Assembly: GCF_018130215.1 (NCBI RefSeq)
Contig: NZ_JAFCKQ010000030.1
Location: forward strand, 1 to 64,000
Reading direction: 5' to 3'
Length of the DNA stretch: 64,000 nt
DNA from: Bradyrhizobium jicamae
GTDB lineage: Bacteria; Pseudomonadota; Alphaproteobacteria; Rhizobiales; Xanthobacteraceae
Within the stretch, counting starts at the first letter, position 1. Each line of letters begins with the position of its first letter. The notes beneath the pieces are model-generated. The model made no database searches. It saw nothing but the letters and a program-made list of their open reading frames with translations, and was not told the origin of the DNA. Positions 49,039 to 57,335 of this stretch are shown here, in pieces. A program made the position numbers and the translations under genes.

Positions 49039-50838
49039 ATGGCTTTCGTATTTGGACCGTTCGAGCTTGATGAAGCTCGCCGCGTTGTGTTGTGCGCGCG
49101 GCAAGAGGTCGCAATGCAGCCACGCGTCTTCGATCTGCTGGTCTACCTCGTTCGCCATCACGATCGCGTCATCTCCAAGGATGAACTTCTGGACGCCGTG
49201 TGGTCTGAAGTCACGGTAACCGACAATTCGCTCCAGCGCGCCGTGAGTTCGTTGCGAGCGGTGCTTCGCCAGGGCGGCATGGCGAGCGTGATCCGAAACG
49301 TGCCGGGCAAGGGATATCGCTTCTGCTTCGACGGCGAGACCACCCGGCCAGTCGAATCCGGTGAAAGGGACGTCGACCGGATTTCCGGTGCGACAGGCCT
49401 TGCCCGACGCGCGGCTTCTTCGCAATTGTGGCTCCAGGCTGCAACGCTGTTCGAAAGCGCGGATGAAGGCGGCCTGCTCACCGGCGAGGACTTGCGCAGC
49501 TGGGCGCTTGCCCTGCAATGTCTCGGCAAACCCACAGCTGCCATTCCGTTGCTGGTTCGCGCAGTCAGTACCCGCACCAGGGCGGGTGATGCAGTCGGGG
49601 CCGCCATCGACGCGATCACGCTCTCGGGCCTGCACTTCGAGAGCGGTCAGGCTGCGATTGGGCAGGGTTGGCTCGCGCGCGCCGAGGACTGGGCGTCCGG
49701 GCTCGACGATCCTGCGACGACCGCCCTGATCCTGTGGATGAAGTCGAAGCTGGCCGCATTCGATGGAGAGCTGGAACAGGCGCTCTCGCTGGCGGAGATC
49801 GCTTACGCAACCGTGCAAAACAAGGGCGCGGCCAACGTTGAGGCCCTCAGCCTTGCCTATCGAGGCTTCTATCGGCTGTGCCTCGGTGACACGCGCCGCG
49901 GACTGGCCGATCAGGACCACGCGGCTGCGCTTGCATTGTCCAGCAGCAATCTCGATCCGATCCTGGGCGGCATACTCTATTGCAATGTCCTGTGGGCCGC
50001 CCGGATGTTCGGAGACTGGGCGCGAGCCGACCAGTGGACCCTGAGTTACCAGAATTTCTGCTCGGGCAGCGGCATGGAATTGACCGGATCGTGCCAGCTC
50101 CACCGTTCCGAGGTCCTTGGCATCAGGGGCTCGCTGCACGAAGCATTGTCCCGCATTCAGGATTCGCTCGCCCGCCTGTCAAGCGATGCGCCTTGGTCGA
50201 CCGGCGACGCCAATCGGGTGCTGGGCGATATCCAGGCCGCCATCGGCAACGATGACGCGGCATTGGAAGCCTATGACAGGGCCTATTCGTTCGGATGGTG
50301 CCCGGAGCCGGGCCACGCGATGCTGTTGCTGACGAGAGGCGAAGCGGAAGCAGCCCATGCCAGCCTCGAACGGAGCCTGATCGGCAAGACCTGGTGGACC
50401 TTGCAGCGGCGGGGAATTCTGCTCGCCCACCTGGCGCTGGTTGCTGCGCATACGCACCGGAACGACCAGGCGGAGGCGTTGATCGGAGAACTTTCCGGAA
50501 GCCCCGATCGCTGGCCGATGCCGTCGATTCGCGCTCTCACGAACGAGGCGCAGGCGATCCTCGCTCTCGCCCGGGGGGATCACGAAACAGCCATGCAGCA
50601 CCTGCACCTTGCCCGGCAACTCTGGTCGAGCGTCGGCGGGCGAGTCCATGCGGTACGGCTGCGGCTCCAGATCTCCAGGCTTCAGTTCGAACGCGACGAC
50701 ATTCGTGGCGCCATGGCCGAAGTTCACGCGGCCCGGCTCATCGCCAGCGAATTGGGCGCCCGCAAGCTCGAGGCTGAATGCATCGCCTTGCAGCGCGACA
50801 TCGATGGCCGCGCAAACGGCTCCGCGCTGGTCGCCTAA
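49039..50838 (+). CDS. Winged-helix (OmpR/CadC-type) regulator with TPR-like sensor domain
   Basis: Cytosolic one-component regulator of 599 residues. The first 100 form an OmpR-type winged helix: FGPFELDEARRVVLCARQEVAMQPRVFDLLVYLVRHHDRVISKDELLDAVW, then VTDNSLQRAVSSLRAVLRQ and VPGKGYRF. No receiver domain and no transmembrane helix follow, unlike CadC. The remaining ~480 residues are helical repeats of TPR type, probably for ligand or protein binding. The 156-base gap to the divergent DUF4242 gene is the likely control region. Confidence 0.88.
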   Translation: MAFVFGPFELDEARRVVLCARQEVAMQPRVFDLLVYLVRHHDRVISKDELLDAVWSEVTVTDNSLQRAVSSLRAVLRQGGMASVIRNVPGKGYRFCFDGETTRPVESGERDVDRISGATGLARRAASSQLWLQAATLFESADEGGLLTGEDLRSWALALQCLGKPTAAIPLLVRAVSTRTRAGDAVGAAIDAITLSGLHFESGQAAIGQGWLARAEDWASGLDDPATTALILWMKSKLAAFDGELEQALSLAEIAYATVQNKGAANVEALSLAYRGFYRLCLGDTRRGLADQDHAAALALSSSNLDPILGGILYCNVLWAARMFGDWARADQWTLSYQNFCSGSGMELTGSCQLHRSEVLGIRGSLHEALSRIQDSLARLSSDAPWSTGDANRVLGDIQAAIGNDDAALEAYDRAYSFGWCPEPGHAMLLLTRGEAEAAHASLERSLIGKTWWTLQRRGILLAHLALVAAHTHRNDQAEALIGELSGSPDRWPMPSIRALTNEAQAILALARGDHETAMQHLHLARQLWSSVGGRVHAVRLRLQISRLQFERDDIRGAMAEVHAARLIASELGARKLEAECIALQRDIDGRANGSALVA

Positions 50839-50872
50839 AATTTTTCCCATTCCGAAAGCGAATGCGTGGTGC

Positions 50873-51679
50873 TCAGGCCGCGCGGCGCAGCCAGTCCCGC
50901 ACCCACTGGATCAGATTCTTGCGCACGGCCTGCTCTGGCTCGGTGGCGACCGGTTCGACATCGGGGGCGAACGACGGCGGCTCGACCGGCGCAGTTTCGT
51001 GCACGATTTGCTCCGTCTCGAGCACATCAGGCGCAGCCATGACGGATTCCTGCGCGAAGGACGGCAACGCGGCCTGCTCGTCCGTCCCGGCTTGCACGAC
51101 GACCGGTGTGTCCACGACCGTCGGCGTCTCGGCGAGCACCGGCGTTTCGGCAATTGACGCCTCGGTGACCGCGGGCGGGTCCGTCACGACCGGAAGCTCT
51201 GCAGCCAGGCGGCGGCGCTTCTCCGCGGCGACCGCGCGCGCGCGGGCACGCCGCGTGCGCTCGGCAAGCGCTGCCGCCTGTAGCGCGATCGGACCGACAT
51301 TCTCGAGAAACGCGCGCTCATAGCCGCGTGACAGCCGCTCGAGCGCCTCATCGAGCGGCAGCCAGTCGACCGCCCTGACATCATTCATCAGCCCGCGCAC
51401 CGGCTTGTCGCCGGCATCCATGCGCCAGTAATGCACGACCTTGGAACGGCCGCCCGATTCATAGACCAGCGTACCCAGGAACTCATGCACGTCGACGGCG
51501 TGACCGGTTTCCTCCAGCACCTCGCGCTCGGCGGCGGCGCGCGGCGTCTCGCCGTCATCGAGCTTGCCCTTGGGGAGCACCCATTCATTGCGCTTGCGCA
51601 GGCGCACGACGGCGAAGCGCGGCGGCGTCTCCCGCCGCAGCACAATGCCTCCCGCCGCCATGACAGGCGTCCGCGCCAT
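50873..51679 (-). CDS. Nudix hydrolase with long Pro/Val/Glu-rich C-terminal extension
   Basis: The N-terminal 140 residues are a Nudix domain, cleaving a nucleoside diphosphate linked to another group. The Nudix box GKLDDGETPRAAAEREVLEETGH fits G-x5-E-x7-REUxEExGU (here at about 38-60). WVLPKGK and the following pattern resemble diadenosine/diphosphoinositol-type Nudix proteins. The last 130 residues are an Arg-rich helix (RTRRARARAVAAEKRRR), a low-complexity acidic stretch with repeated TP/VV/AE, and a basic amphipathic end (KNLIQWVRDWLRRAA) that could touch the membrane. This tail is not part of the enzyme fold. Confidence 0.88.
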   Translation of the reverse strand: MARTPVMAAGGIVLRRETPPRFAVVRLRKRNEWVLPKGKLDDGETPRAAAEREVLEETGHAVDVHEFLGTLVYESGGRSKVVHYWRMDAGDKPVRGLMNDVRAVDWLPLDEALERLSRGYERAFLENVGPIALQAAALAERTRRARARAVAAEKRRRLAAELPVVTDPPAVTEASIAETPVLAETPTVVDTPVVVQAGTDEQAALPSFAQESVMAAPDVLETEQIVHETAPVEPPSFAPDVEPVATEPEQAVRKNLIQWVRDWLRRAA

Positions 51680-51732
51680 CTCGTATCCTAAAGGGTTGCG
51701 ATTTATGATCGTCGCACGACGATCGCAGCCAC

Positions 51733-51822
51733 TCTAAAGCATGATCCGGAAAAGTGGAAACCGGTTTTTCCTCGCGGCAAACGCGTTGGCAGCGTTTGCG
51801 CGGAGATCATGCTCAAACAATG
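51733..51822. repeat. Dispersed rhizobial palindromic element
   Basis: GCATGATC (51739-51746) and GATCATGC (51805-51812) are the ends of a palindromic element that begins AAAGCATGATCCGGAAAAGT and continues GGAAACCGGTTTTTCC, then ends GAGATCATGCTCAAACAA. I recognise this as a very common intergenic element in Rhizobiales. This copy has an inner insertion (AACGCGTTGGCAGCGTTT). It lies between the Nudix gene start and the psd stop. Confidence 0.8.
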
Positions 51823-51842
51823 ACGCGCAGACGAAAACGAGA

Positions 51843-52748
51843 TCAATCTGCAGGCTTTCGCAGCAACGGCTCGCCGCATTTGATCCGCGTTCCCTCCGCG
51901 ACATTATCGCAGAACTCGAAATTGCCGGGCGCCAGCACGATGATGGTCGAGCCATGCTCGAACCAGCCGAGTTCATCGCCCTTCTTCACCTGCGTGTCGC
52001 AGGCAAAATCGACCGGGCCTCGCGACTGCGCATTCAGCGTGACGTCGAGGAAGTGCAGGCGGATGCTGGCGACGAGAATGGCTGCGACCGGAACGAGCGT
52101 CAGCGCCTCTCCGCTCGCAAGTTTCGCGCGCAGCACCGCGCGCTCGTTCTTGCAGAACAGCCGCTCGACCCGCTTCAGCGCGATCGGATTGACGTTCCAG
52201 ACGTCGCCGTGGATGAAAGTCACCCCGTCAATCACGAGATCCGCGGGCGCATGGAAGCGGTGATACATGCTCGAGGTCAGTCGCAGTGTCACGAAGCGGC
52301 CGTTCCGGTGCCGTTCGACGAGATCGGAATCGCCGAGCAGGTCGAGCAGCGAATAGGGCGCGCCCTTGACCTGGAACAATTGCCCGTCCTCGATCCGACC
52401 GTGCGCGCCTATGATCGCGTCGGACGGGCTTGCGATGATCGCGGGATCGGTCACCGCCGGGCGCAGGCCGGGCTTCAGCTCGCGGGTGAAGCAGTCGTGC
52501 AGACTCCTGAACTCTGTCTTCTTGGCCTCCGACAGGTCGAGGTCGGAGAACAGCTTCCAGCATGCGATCGAGGCGTCGCGCACCAGCGGGTTCTCGATCT
52601 TGGAGAACCAGCCCATGAACCGGGTGATTGCGGCGCGCGGAATCCGGTTGGTCAGCAGGAAATTGAGGTCCTCCTGCTGGGTGAATGCCGAGATCAGGCC
52701 CTTGACTGTCATGAATCTGTTAGGCTGTGACGCTAGCGCTTCTGTCAT
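51843..52748 (-). CDS. psd: Phosphatidylserine decarboxylase
   Basis: Pyruvoyl-dependent membrane-associated enzyme that converts phosphatidylserine to phosphatidylethanolamine. It has 301 residues. HRFHAPADLVIDGVTFIHGDVWNVNPIALKRVERLFCKNER is strongly conserved in the family. The self-cleavage GST is in WFEHGSTIIVLAPG (Ser267), so the pyruvoyl alpha chain would be only about 35 residues. The ATG at 52748 is used; AAGGGA lies about 9 bases upstream. Its start codon overlaps that of the divergent aminotransferase in the palindrome CATG. With the Pmt-like methyltransferase at 55.6 kb it suggests a lipid head-group locus. Confidence 0.92.
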   Translation of the reverse strand: MTEALASQPNRFMTVKGLISAFTQQEDLNFLLTNRIPRAAITRFMGWFSKIENPLVRDASIACWKLFSDLDLSEAKKTEFRSLHDCFTRELKPGLRPAVTDPAIIASPSDAIIGAHGRIEDGQLFQVKGAPYSLLDLLGDSDLVERHRNGRFVTLRLTSSMYHRFHAPADLVIDGVTFIHGDVWNVNPIALKRVERLFCKNERAVLRAKLASGEALTLVPVAAILVASIRLHFLDVTLNAQSRGPVDFACDTQVKKGDELGWFEHGSTIIVLAPGNFEFCDNVAEGTRIKCGEPLLRKPAD

Positions 52749-54411
52749 GGATTCATCCCTTCCGATTCTCTCGCTGTCCGCCGCCGCGCTTGCCGGCGCC
52801 GCCGCAGCCTTCCCCAAGGTGCAGGCCCGCATTGCCCTGTCGCGTGCGAAGCACCGCTCGCTGACCGGGCACTCCAAGATGTCCAAGATGGTGGCGCGGC
52901 TGGTTCCGCACTACGAATTCGACATCAACGAATTCTTCCGCTCCGACGGCGCGCCCCCCGCGGTCGCGACACAGCGCCAGGACGGCTTCTTCCGCCTCGC
53001 CGGCATCTACAACGACCGCTACCCCAAGGGCCGCGCGCTCACCGCCGAGGTCTCTGACCGCATTTCCGACCTGCAATTCACCGAAACCTACCGCGTGCCG
53101 TTCCAGTACAGCCGCCTGGTGCGCGAGCACCTCAACACCTCGGCGTTCATGGAGACCTCGAAGGGCGTCACCGTCACCGACGTCGACGGCAACGTGCTCT
53201 ACGACCTGACCGGCTCCTACGGCGTCAACATCTTCGGCAACGACTTCTACAAGGAGTGCATCGCCGAGGGCGGGAGGCGCGCGCATGCACTCGGCCCGGT
53301 GCTCGGCCCCTACCACCCCGTTATCGCCGACAACGTCAAGCGCCTTTGCGAGATCTCCGGCCTCGACGAGGTCTCGTTCCACATGTCCGGCACCGAAGCC
53401 GTGATGCAGGCGGTGCGCCTCGCGCGCTACCACACCAGGCGGAAGCGTCTCGTCCGTTTTGCCGGCGCCTATCACGGCTGGTGGGGCGACGTGCAGCCGG
53501 GAGTCGGCAATCCGGTCTCGCCGCACGAGACCTTCACGCTCGCCGACATGTCGGAGAAGGCGCTGCACGTCCTGCGTACCCGCAAGGACATCGCCTGCGT
53601 GCTGGTCAATCCGCTGCAGGCGCTGCACCCGAACAGCAACGCGCCCGGCGATTCCGCCTTGGTCGACTCCTCGCGTTCCTCCAGATACGACCGCGCCGCC
53701 TACACCGAGTGGCTGAAGAAGCTGCGCGAGGTCTGCACCGAGCGCGGAATCGTGCTGATCTTCGACGAGGTGTTCGTCGGCTTCCGCCTCGCTGCCGGCG
53801 GCGCCCAGGAATATTTCGGCGTCAAGGCCGACATGGTGACCTATGGCAAGAGCCTCGCGGGCGGCCTTCCGGTCGGCGTGGTCTGCGGCCGCAAGAACCT
53901 GATGCGGCGCTTCCGCGACGATCGCCCCGCGGATGTCTGCTTTGCCCGCGGCACGTTCAACTCGCATCCTTACGTCATGACGTCGATGGACGAGTTCTTG
54001 AGCCGGCTCGCCAGCCCGAACTTCCGCTCGATCTACAACGGGCTCGAGGAGACCTGGAACGGCCGCGCCAAGGCGCTCAACGACCGCCTCACCGCACAGG
54101 GTCTGCCGGTTCGCGTCGGCAACATCTCGTCGATCTGGACCGTCTATTACACCGAGCCGTCCCGCTACAACTGGATGCTGCAGTACTATCTGCGTGCCGA
54201 GGGTCTGGCCTTGAGCTGGGTCGGCACCGGCCGCCTGATCTTCACTCTGAACTATACCGACGCCGACTTCGCCGAGGTCACCGAGCGCTTCGTCGCAGCG
54301 TGCGGGAAGATGAAGCGCGACGGCTGGTGGTGGCACAAGGAAGGCCTCACCAACAAGACCATCAAGCGACAGATCCTGAAGGAGATGGTCGCGGTGAAGT
54401 TCGGGCGCTGA
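52747..54411 (+). CDS. Class III PLP-dependent aminotransferase (GSA-aminomutase-like) with N-terminal extension
   Basis: Fold-type I PLP enzyme of 554 residues. The catalytic part (about 125-550) has MSGTEAVMQAVRLAR (213-227), the PLP-N1 Asp in LIFDEVFVGFR (Asp340) and the Schiff-base Lys368 in TYGKSLAGGLPVGVVCG, most like glutamate-1-semialdehyde aminomutase. The N-terminal 125 residues, including a hydrophobic stretch (PILSLSAAALAGAAAAF), are extra compared with hemL, which argues against heme biosynthesis. The reaction is unknown. The start at 52747 lacks a clear ribosome binding site; ATGs at residues 45 and 48 are alternatives. It is divergent from psd with overlapping starts. Confidence 0.85.
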   Translation: MDSSLPILSLSAAALAGAAAAFPKVQARIALSRAKHRSLTGHSKMSKMVARLVPHYEFDINEFFRSDGAPPAVATQRQDGFFRLAGIYNDRYPKGRALTAEVSDRISDLQFTETYRVPFQYSRLVREHLNTSAFMETSKGVTVTDVDGNVLYDLTGSYGVNIFGNDFYKECIAEGGRRAHALGPVLGPYHPVIADNVKRLCEISGLDEVSFHMSGTEAVMQAVRLARYHTRRKRLVRFAGAYHGWWGDVQPGVGNPVSPHETFTLADMSEKALHVLRTRKDIACVLVNPLQALHPNSNAPGDSALVDSSRSSRYDRAAYTEWLKKLREVCTERGIVLIFDEVFVGFRLAAGGAQEYFGVKADMVTYGKSLAGGLPVGVVCGRKNLMRRFRDDRPADVCFARGTFNSHPYVMTSMDEFLSRLASPNFRSIYNGLEETWNGRAKALNDRLTAQGLPVRVGNISSIWTVYYTEPSRYNWMLQYYLRAEGLALSWVGTGRLIFTLNYTDADFAEVTERFVAACGKMKRDGWWWHKEGLTNKTIKRQILKEMVAVKFGR

Positions 54412-54429
54412 GGCGCGGCACGCTCCCTC

Positions 54430-54585
54430 CACTCCCTCGCCCCGCCCTTGCGGGGAGAGGGTAGTGGTGAGGGGCTCTCTCCACGACATCGGTGACAAAC
54501 GGACTCGCGGTGAGCCCCCCTCACCCGGATCGCATCTGACGATGCGATCCGACCTCTCGCCGCAAGCGGGGCGAGGTGAAGCGAG
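54430..54585. repeat. Composite palindromic intergenic repeat
   Basis: The element opens CCCTCGCCCCGCCCTTGCGGGGAGAGGG, contains GTGAGGGGC...GCCCCCCTCAC, a perfect hairpin GATCGCATC-TGAC-GATGCGATC (54528-54549), and closes CCTCTCGCCGCAAGCGGGGCGAGGTGAA. The outer parts pair with each other. I recognise it as a dispersed repeat of bradyrhizobia and relatives. It lies between convergent genes. Confidence 0.85.
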
Positions 54586-54627
54586 AGCGCGGACGAAGTT
54601 ATTCACTGTCGTAGTCCCAAGACGTAG

Positions 54628-54650
54628 ATGCCCGGGACAAGCCCGGGCAT
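54628..54650. repeat. Short palindromic element with terminator-like hairpin
   Basis: ATGCCCGGG and CCCGGGCAT are perfect 9-bp arms with a 5-base loop, set in GACGTAGATGCCCGGGACAA...CATGACG, another widespread bradyrhizobial repeat. It lies just downstream of the composite repeat and just before the DUF962-like gene's stop. Confidence 0.7.
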
Positions 54651-54681
54651 GACGCGATTCGAAGACGTTGAGGTCGAACGA

Positions 54682-55299
54682 TCAGGCGTGCTTGACGTGC
54701 TTCTCGAGGCCCGGATCGATCAGCTCGCCCTTCATCAGGAACAGCGGCGCCTTGTGGTAGAGCTTCAAGTCGTTGAAGGGGTCGGTGATGATCTTGGTCA
54801 TCCAGACGAGGCCGGTCTCGATGTCGCGGATGAAGAACAGGTGGACGGTGCGGAACAGCAGGCCGCCGATGCCGACCACGAGCCAGATCTTGGCCACCTG
54901 GCGGGCGAAATCGGCGAACGACACCCACGGCTTGAACAGACCGAACAGGGTCGGGTCGAAGTACAGCACCATCGGCGAGGCGGCCCAGATCGCCATCAGC
55001 ACGACCTTGCGCTGCAGATTGTAGCCGACCTTGATGTCTTCCTTGTGCTCATGGGTCGCCTGGTTGACGTGGTCGTAGCCCTTCGGCTCGAAGAAGAAGT
55101 GACCGGCCTGTCGCGAGGTCATCGAGACCAGCCAGCCGACCAGCGCCGACACCACGGGATCGAAGAACAGCATCACATAGGCGAACAGGAAGCTCAGCGC
55201 GCTGACAAAGTGCAGGCTCTGGTTGATCCGGCTGTGATGATAGTAGCGATGGTCGTCCCAGCGCTGGGTACGCAGCTCTTGCAGGAAATTCTTGATCAT
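54682..55299 (-). CDS. DUF962/Mpo1-like multi-pass membrane protein
   Basis: Integral membrane protein of 205 residues with four hydrophobic segments. The pattern HHSRINQSLHFVSALSFLF, then DPVVSALVGW, then RQAGHFFFE follows the H-x5-N-x3-H...GH-x4-E arrangement of DUF962 proteins. Yeast Mpo1 in that family is an Fe(II) dioxygenase for alpha-oxidation of 2-hydroxy fatty acids. Assignment is by motif only, and the second half (LQRKVVLMAIWAASPMVLYF...FFIRDIETGLVWMTKI) is family-specific. GGGGGAA precedes ATG 55299. Placement among lipid enzymes supports a lipid role. Confidence 0.6.
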   Translation of the reverse strand: MIKNFLQELRTQRWDDHRYYHHSRINQSLHFVSALSFLFAYVMLFFDPVVSALVGWLVSMTSRQAGHFFFEPKGYDHVNQATHEHKEDIKVGYNLQRKVVLMAIWAASPMVLYFDPTLFGLFKPWVSFADFARQVAKIWLVVGIGGLLFRTVHLFFIRDIETGLVWMTKIITDPFNDLKLYHKAPLFLMKGELIDPGLEKHVKHA

Positions 55300-55354
55300 T
55301 GGTTCCCCCAACATCTTTCGGAACAGGGTTTACAGGGATTCGATGTAGCGCGTG

Positions 55355-55374
55355 TGACATCATCATAATGACAT
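55355..55374. promoter_or_regulatory. Direct repeat upstream of the DUF962-like gene
   Basis: TGACAT occurs at 55355-55360 and 55369-55374, a direct repeat with 14-base period (ATGTCA on the minus strand), about 55-75 bases upstream of the DUF962-like start in an otherwise AT-richer patch. The period does not fit the 11-base Pho box. Possible activator site. Confidence 0.25.
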
Positions 55375-55556
55375 ATAACGATGCGGAGCGGTGGGCTTGA
55401 CGCAACCTGCGGCTGCTGCCGTGTCACCAGTGACCCGACAGGCGCCTGAAGGATGGGCCGAGGATCGTCACCTCATGGGCGAGGCCGGCGCGGTGCACCG
55501 CCTCGCACGAGGATCGGCGGCCCGGGCCGCCCTGATGCCGCCTCCTAGGCCGCCTC

Positions 55557-56246
55557 CTAGGCCGCCTTGGCCACGTCAGTCTTGCGGAGACGGACCAGCG
55601 AGAAGTGACCGAGCGGCGGGATCAGGCGGCGTTCGGCGAGCTCCATGCCCTTCGCGCCGGCCAGCCACCTGGTGTAGCGCGACCAGGCGAATTCGGCGGT
55701 CCGGAATCCGAGCGGACGCACCACCGGCTGCAGCGTCTGCTCGATGAAGCGGCGGACACCGGCATCGGCGCTGACGCGGGTCAGGATGATCAGTTCGCCG
55801 CCCGGGCGCACCACGCGGGCAAACTCGTCCATCGCGGCTTCCGGGTTCGGCACCGCTGACAGCACATACTGCGCCATCACGACGTCGAATGCATTATCGG
55901 GGAATTCGAGCTTCTCGGCGTCCATCACCGCGAGCCCCTCGACATTCTTGAGCCGCTGCTCCGCGACGCGCTTCCTGGCCTTCTCCAGCATCGCTTCCGA
56001 GATGTCGGTGCCGAAGATGCGGACGTTCGGGCCATAGAGCGGCAGCGAAATGCCGGTGCCGACGCCGACCTCGAGCACGCGGCCGCCGATCTTGTTGGTG
56101 GCCTGGATCGCCGCCTGCCGGCCCTTGCTGAACACGCCGCCGAACACGAGGTCGTAGATCGGCGCCCAGCGGTCATAGGCCTGCTCGACCGTCTCGCGGT
56201 CGAAGTCCAGGGAACGGTTGGCGTCCAGCTTGTAGATATCTGCCAT
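55557..56246 (-). CDS. SAM-dependent methyltransferase, UbiE/Rhodobacter-PmtA-like
   Basis: Class I methyltransferase of 229 residues. AYDRWAPIYDLVFGGVFSKGRQAAI is the typical N-terminus of the UbiE-like phosphatidylethanolamine N-methyltransferases of the Rhodobacter type. The SAM site VLEVGVGTGISLPLY is near 57-71, with GTDISEAMLEKAR and MDAEKLEFPDNAFDVVMAQYVLSAVPNP after it. It probably methylates phosphatidylethanolamine toward phosphatidylcholine. Psd nearby would supply that substrate. A different methyl acceptor cannot be excluded. Tandem CCGCCTCCTAG units lie at its 3' end. Confidence 0.8.
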   Translation of the reverse strand: MADIYKLDANRSLDFDRETVEQAYDRWAPIYDLVFGGVFSKGRQAAIQATNKIGGRVLEVGVGTGISLPLYGPNVRIFGTDISEAMLEKARKRVAEQRLKNVEGLAVMDAEKLEFPDNAFDVVMAQYVLSAVPNPEAAMDEFARVVRPGGELIILTRVSADAGVRRFIEQTLQPVVRPLGFRTAEFAWSRYTRWLAGAKGMELAERRLIPPLGHFSLVRLRKTDVAKAA

Positions 56247-56279
56247 TGATGGTCTCTCGTCTCTCGTTCGATTGAGCTG

Positions 56280-57335
56280 CTAATTCGGAACGGCAGTCCG
56301 GCCGGCGACGCGGCGGGCGGGCCGCGGCGCGCGGCTCGGCTGCAACGTGGCCAGATTGCCAATGAACTGACGCGCACTGTTCTCCCAGGAACGCTCGAGC
56401 GCGAAGTTGCGGCACGTCGTGCGCGACATCGTCAGCGCACGCAGGCAGGCGCTGCACAAATCATTGTCGATCGCCCCGATCGGATGGTCCGCGATCACGT
56501 CCTTCGGGCCGGTGACCGGGAAAGCCGCAACCGGCGTGCCGCAGGCCAGCGCCTCGAGCTGCACGACGCCGAAAGTGTCGGTCAGACTCGGGAACACGAA
56601 GACATCGGCGGCAGCGAGATGCGAGGTCAGGTCCTGGCCCTTCTTCTCACCGAGGAAAACCGCACCGGGATATTTCTGTTGCAGCGCCGCCTTCTGCGGA
56701 CCGTCGCCGACCACGACCTTCGATCCCGGCAGGTCGAGCGACAGGAACGCGTCGAGATTCTTCTCCACGGCGACGCGGCCCATTGTCATGAAGATCGGCC
56801 GCGGCAGATCGAGGCTCGCCGGCTGGTCCGGATTGAACAGCCGGGTGTCGACGCCACGGGTCCAGAAGCCGAGCTTGCGGAAGCCGCGCTCGGAAAGCTC
56901 CTGGCGCAGCGAGTCGGTCGCCACCATCGTCATCGACGCCGCGGCATGGAAACGGCGCAGCACGGCATAGCCGACGCTGTCCGGAATTCCCGTTCGCACC
57001 GAGACATATTCAGGAAAGCGCGTCGTGTAGGATGTCGTGAAGGCGAGCTTGTTGCGGCGGCAATAGCCGCGCACCGCCCAGCCGATCGGCCCTTCGGTCG
57101 CGATATGGATCGCGTCGGGTGCGGCCTGCTCGATCCGGCGCGCGATCTCGCGGCGGTTCGGCAGTGCCATGCGCAGGCCCGGATAGGTCGGCACGCCGAT
57201 CGACGGAAAGCCGTCGGGCGTGAGGAATTCGATGTCGGCGCCGAGTTCGGCCGAGCTGCGCGCCAGCGAGGTCAGCGTCCTCACCACGCCGTTGACTTGC
57301 GGATGCCAGGCATCGGTCGCAACGAGTATGCGCAT
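56280..57335 (-). CDS. GT4-family glycosyltransferase
   Basis: Retaining GT-B glycosyltransferase of 351 residues. The N-terminal MRILVATDAWHPQVNGVVRTL is characteristic of the group that includes lipid and mannosyl transferases. The C-terminal domain has GRVAVEKNLDAFL and SLTDTFGVVQLEALACGTPVAAFPVTG, the GT4 donor-binding EX7E-type region (F-G-V-V-Q-L-E-A-L). Alphaproteobacterial relatives glycosylate diacylglycerol, but the donor and acceptor here are not readable. It ends 33 bases before the methyltransferase start on the same strand, so both are likely in one operon. The last 25 residues are basic (RAPRPARRVAGR). Confidence 0.87.
   Translation of the reverse strand: MRILVATDAWHPQVNGVVRTLTSLARSSAELGADIEFLTPDGFPSIGVPTYPGLRMALPNRREIARRIEQAAPDAIHIATEGPIGWAVRGYCRRNKLAFTTSYTTRFPEYVSVRTGIPDSVGYAVLRRFHAAASMTMVATDSLRQELSERGFRKLGFWTRGVDTRLFNPDQPASLDLPRPIFMTMGRVAVEKNLDAFLSLDLPGSKVVVGDGPQKAALQQKYPGAVFLGEKKGQDLTSHLAAADVFVFPSLTDTFGVVQLEALACGTPVAAFPVTGPKDVIADHPIGAIDNDLCSACLRALTMSRTTCRNFALERSWENSARQFIGNLATLQPSRAPRPARRVAGRTAVPN

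Noticed and set aside
52753..54606. 617-codon open frame on the minus strand
   Set aside because: It is antisense to the aminotransferase and runs into the palindromic repeat; the translation is low-quality His/Arg/Val-rich.
55355..55374. PhoB box upstream of the lipid genes
   Set aside because: TGACAT repeats are 14 bases apart, whereas Pho boxes have an 11-base period; kept only as an unassigned direct repeat.
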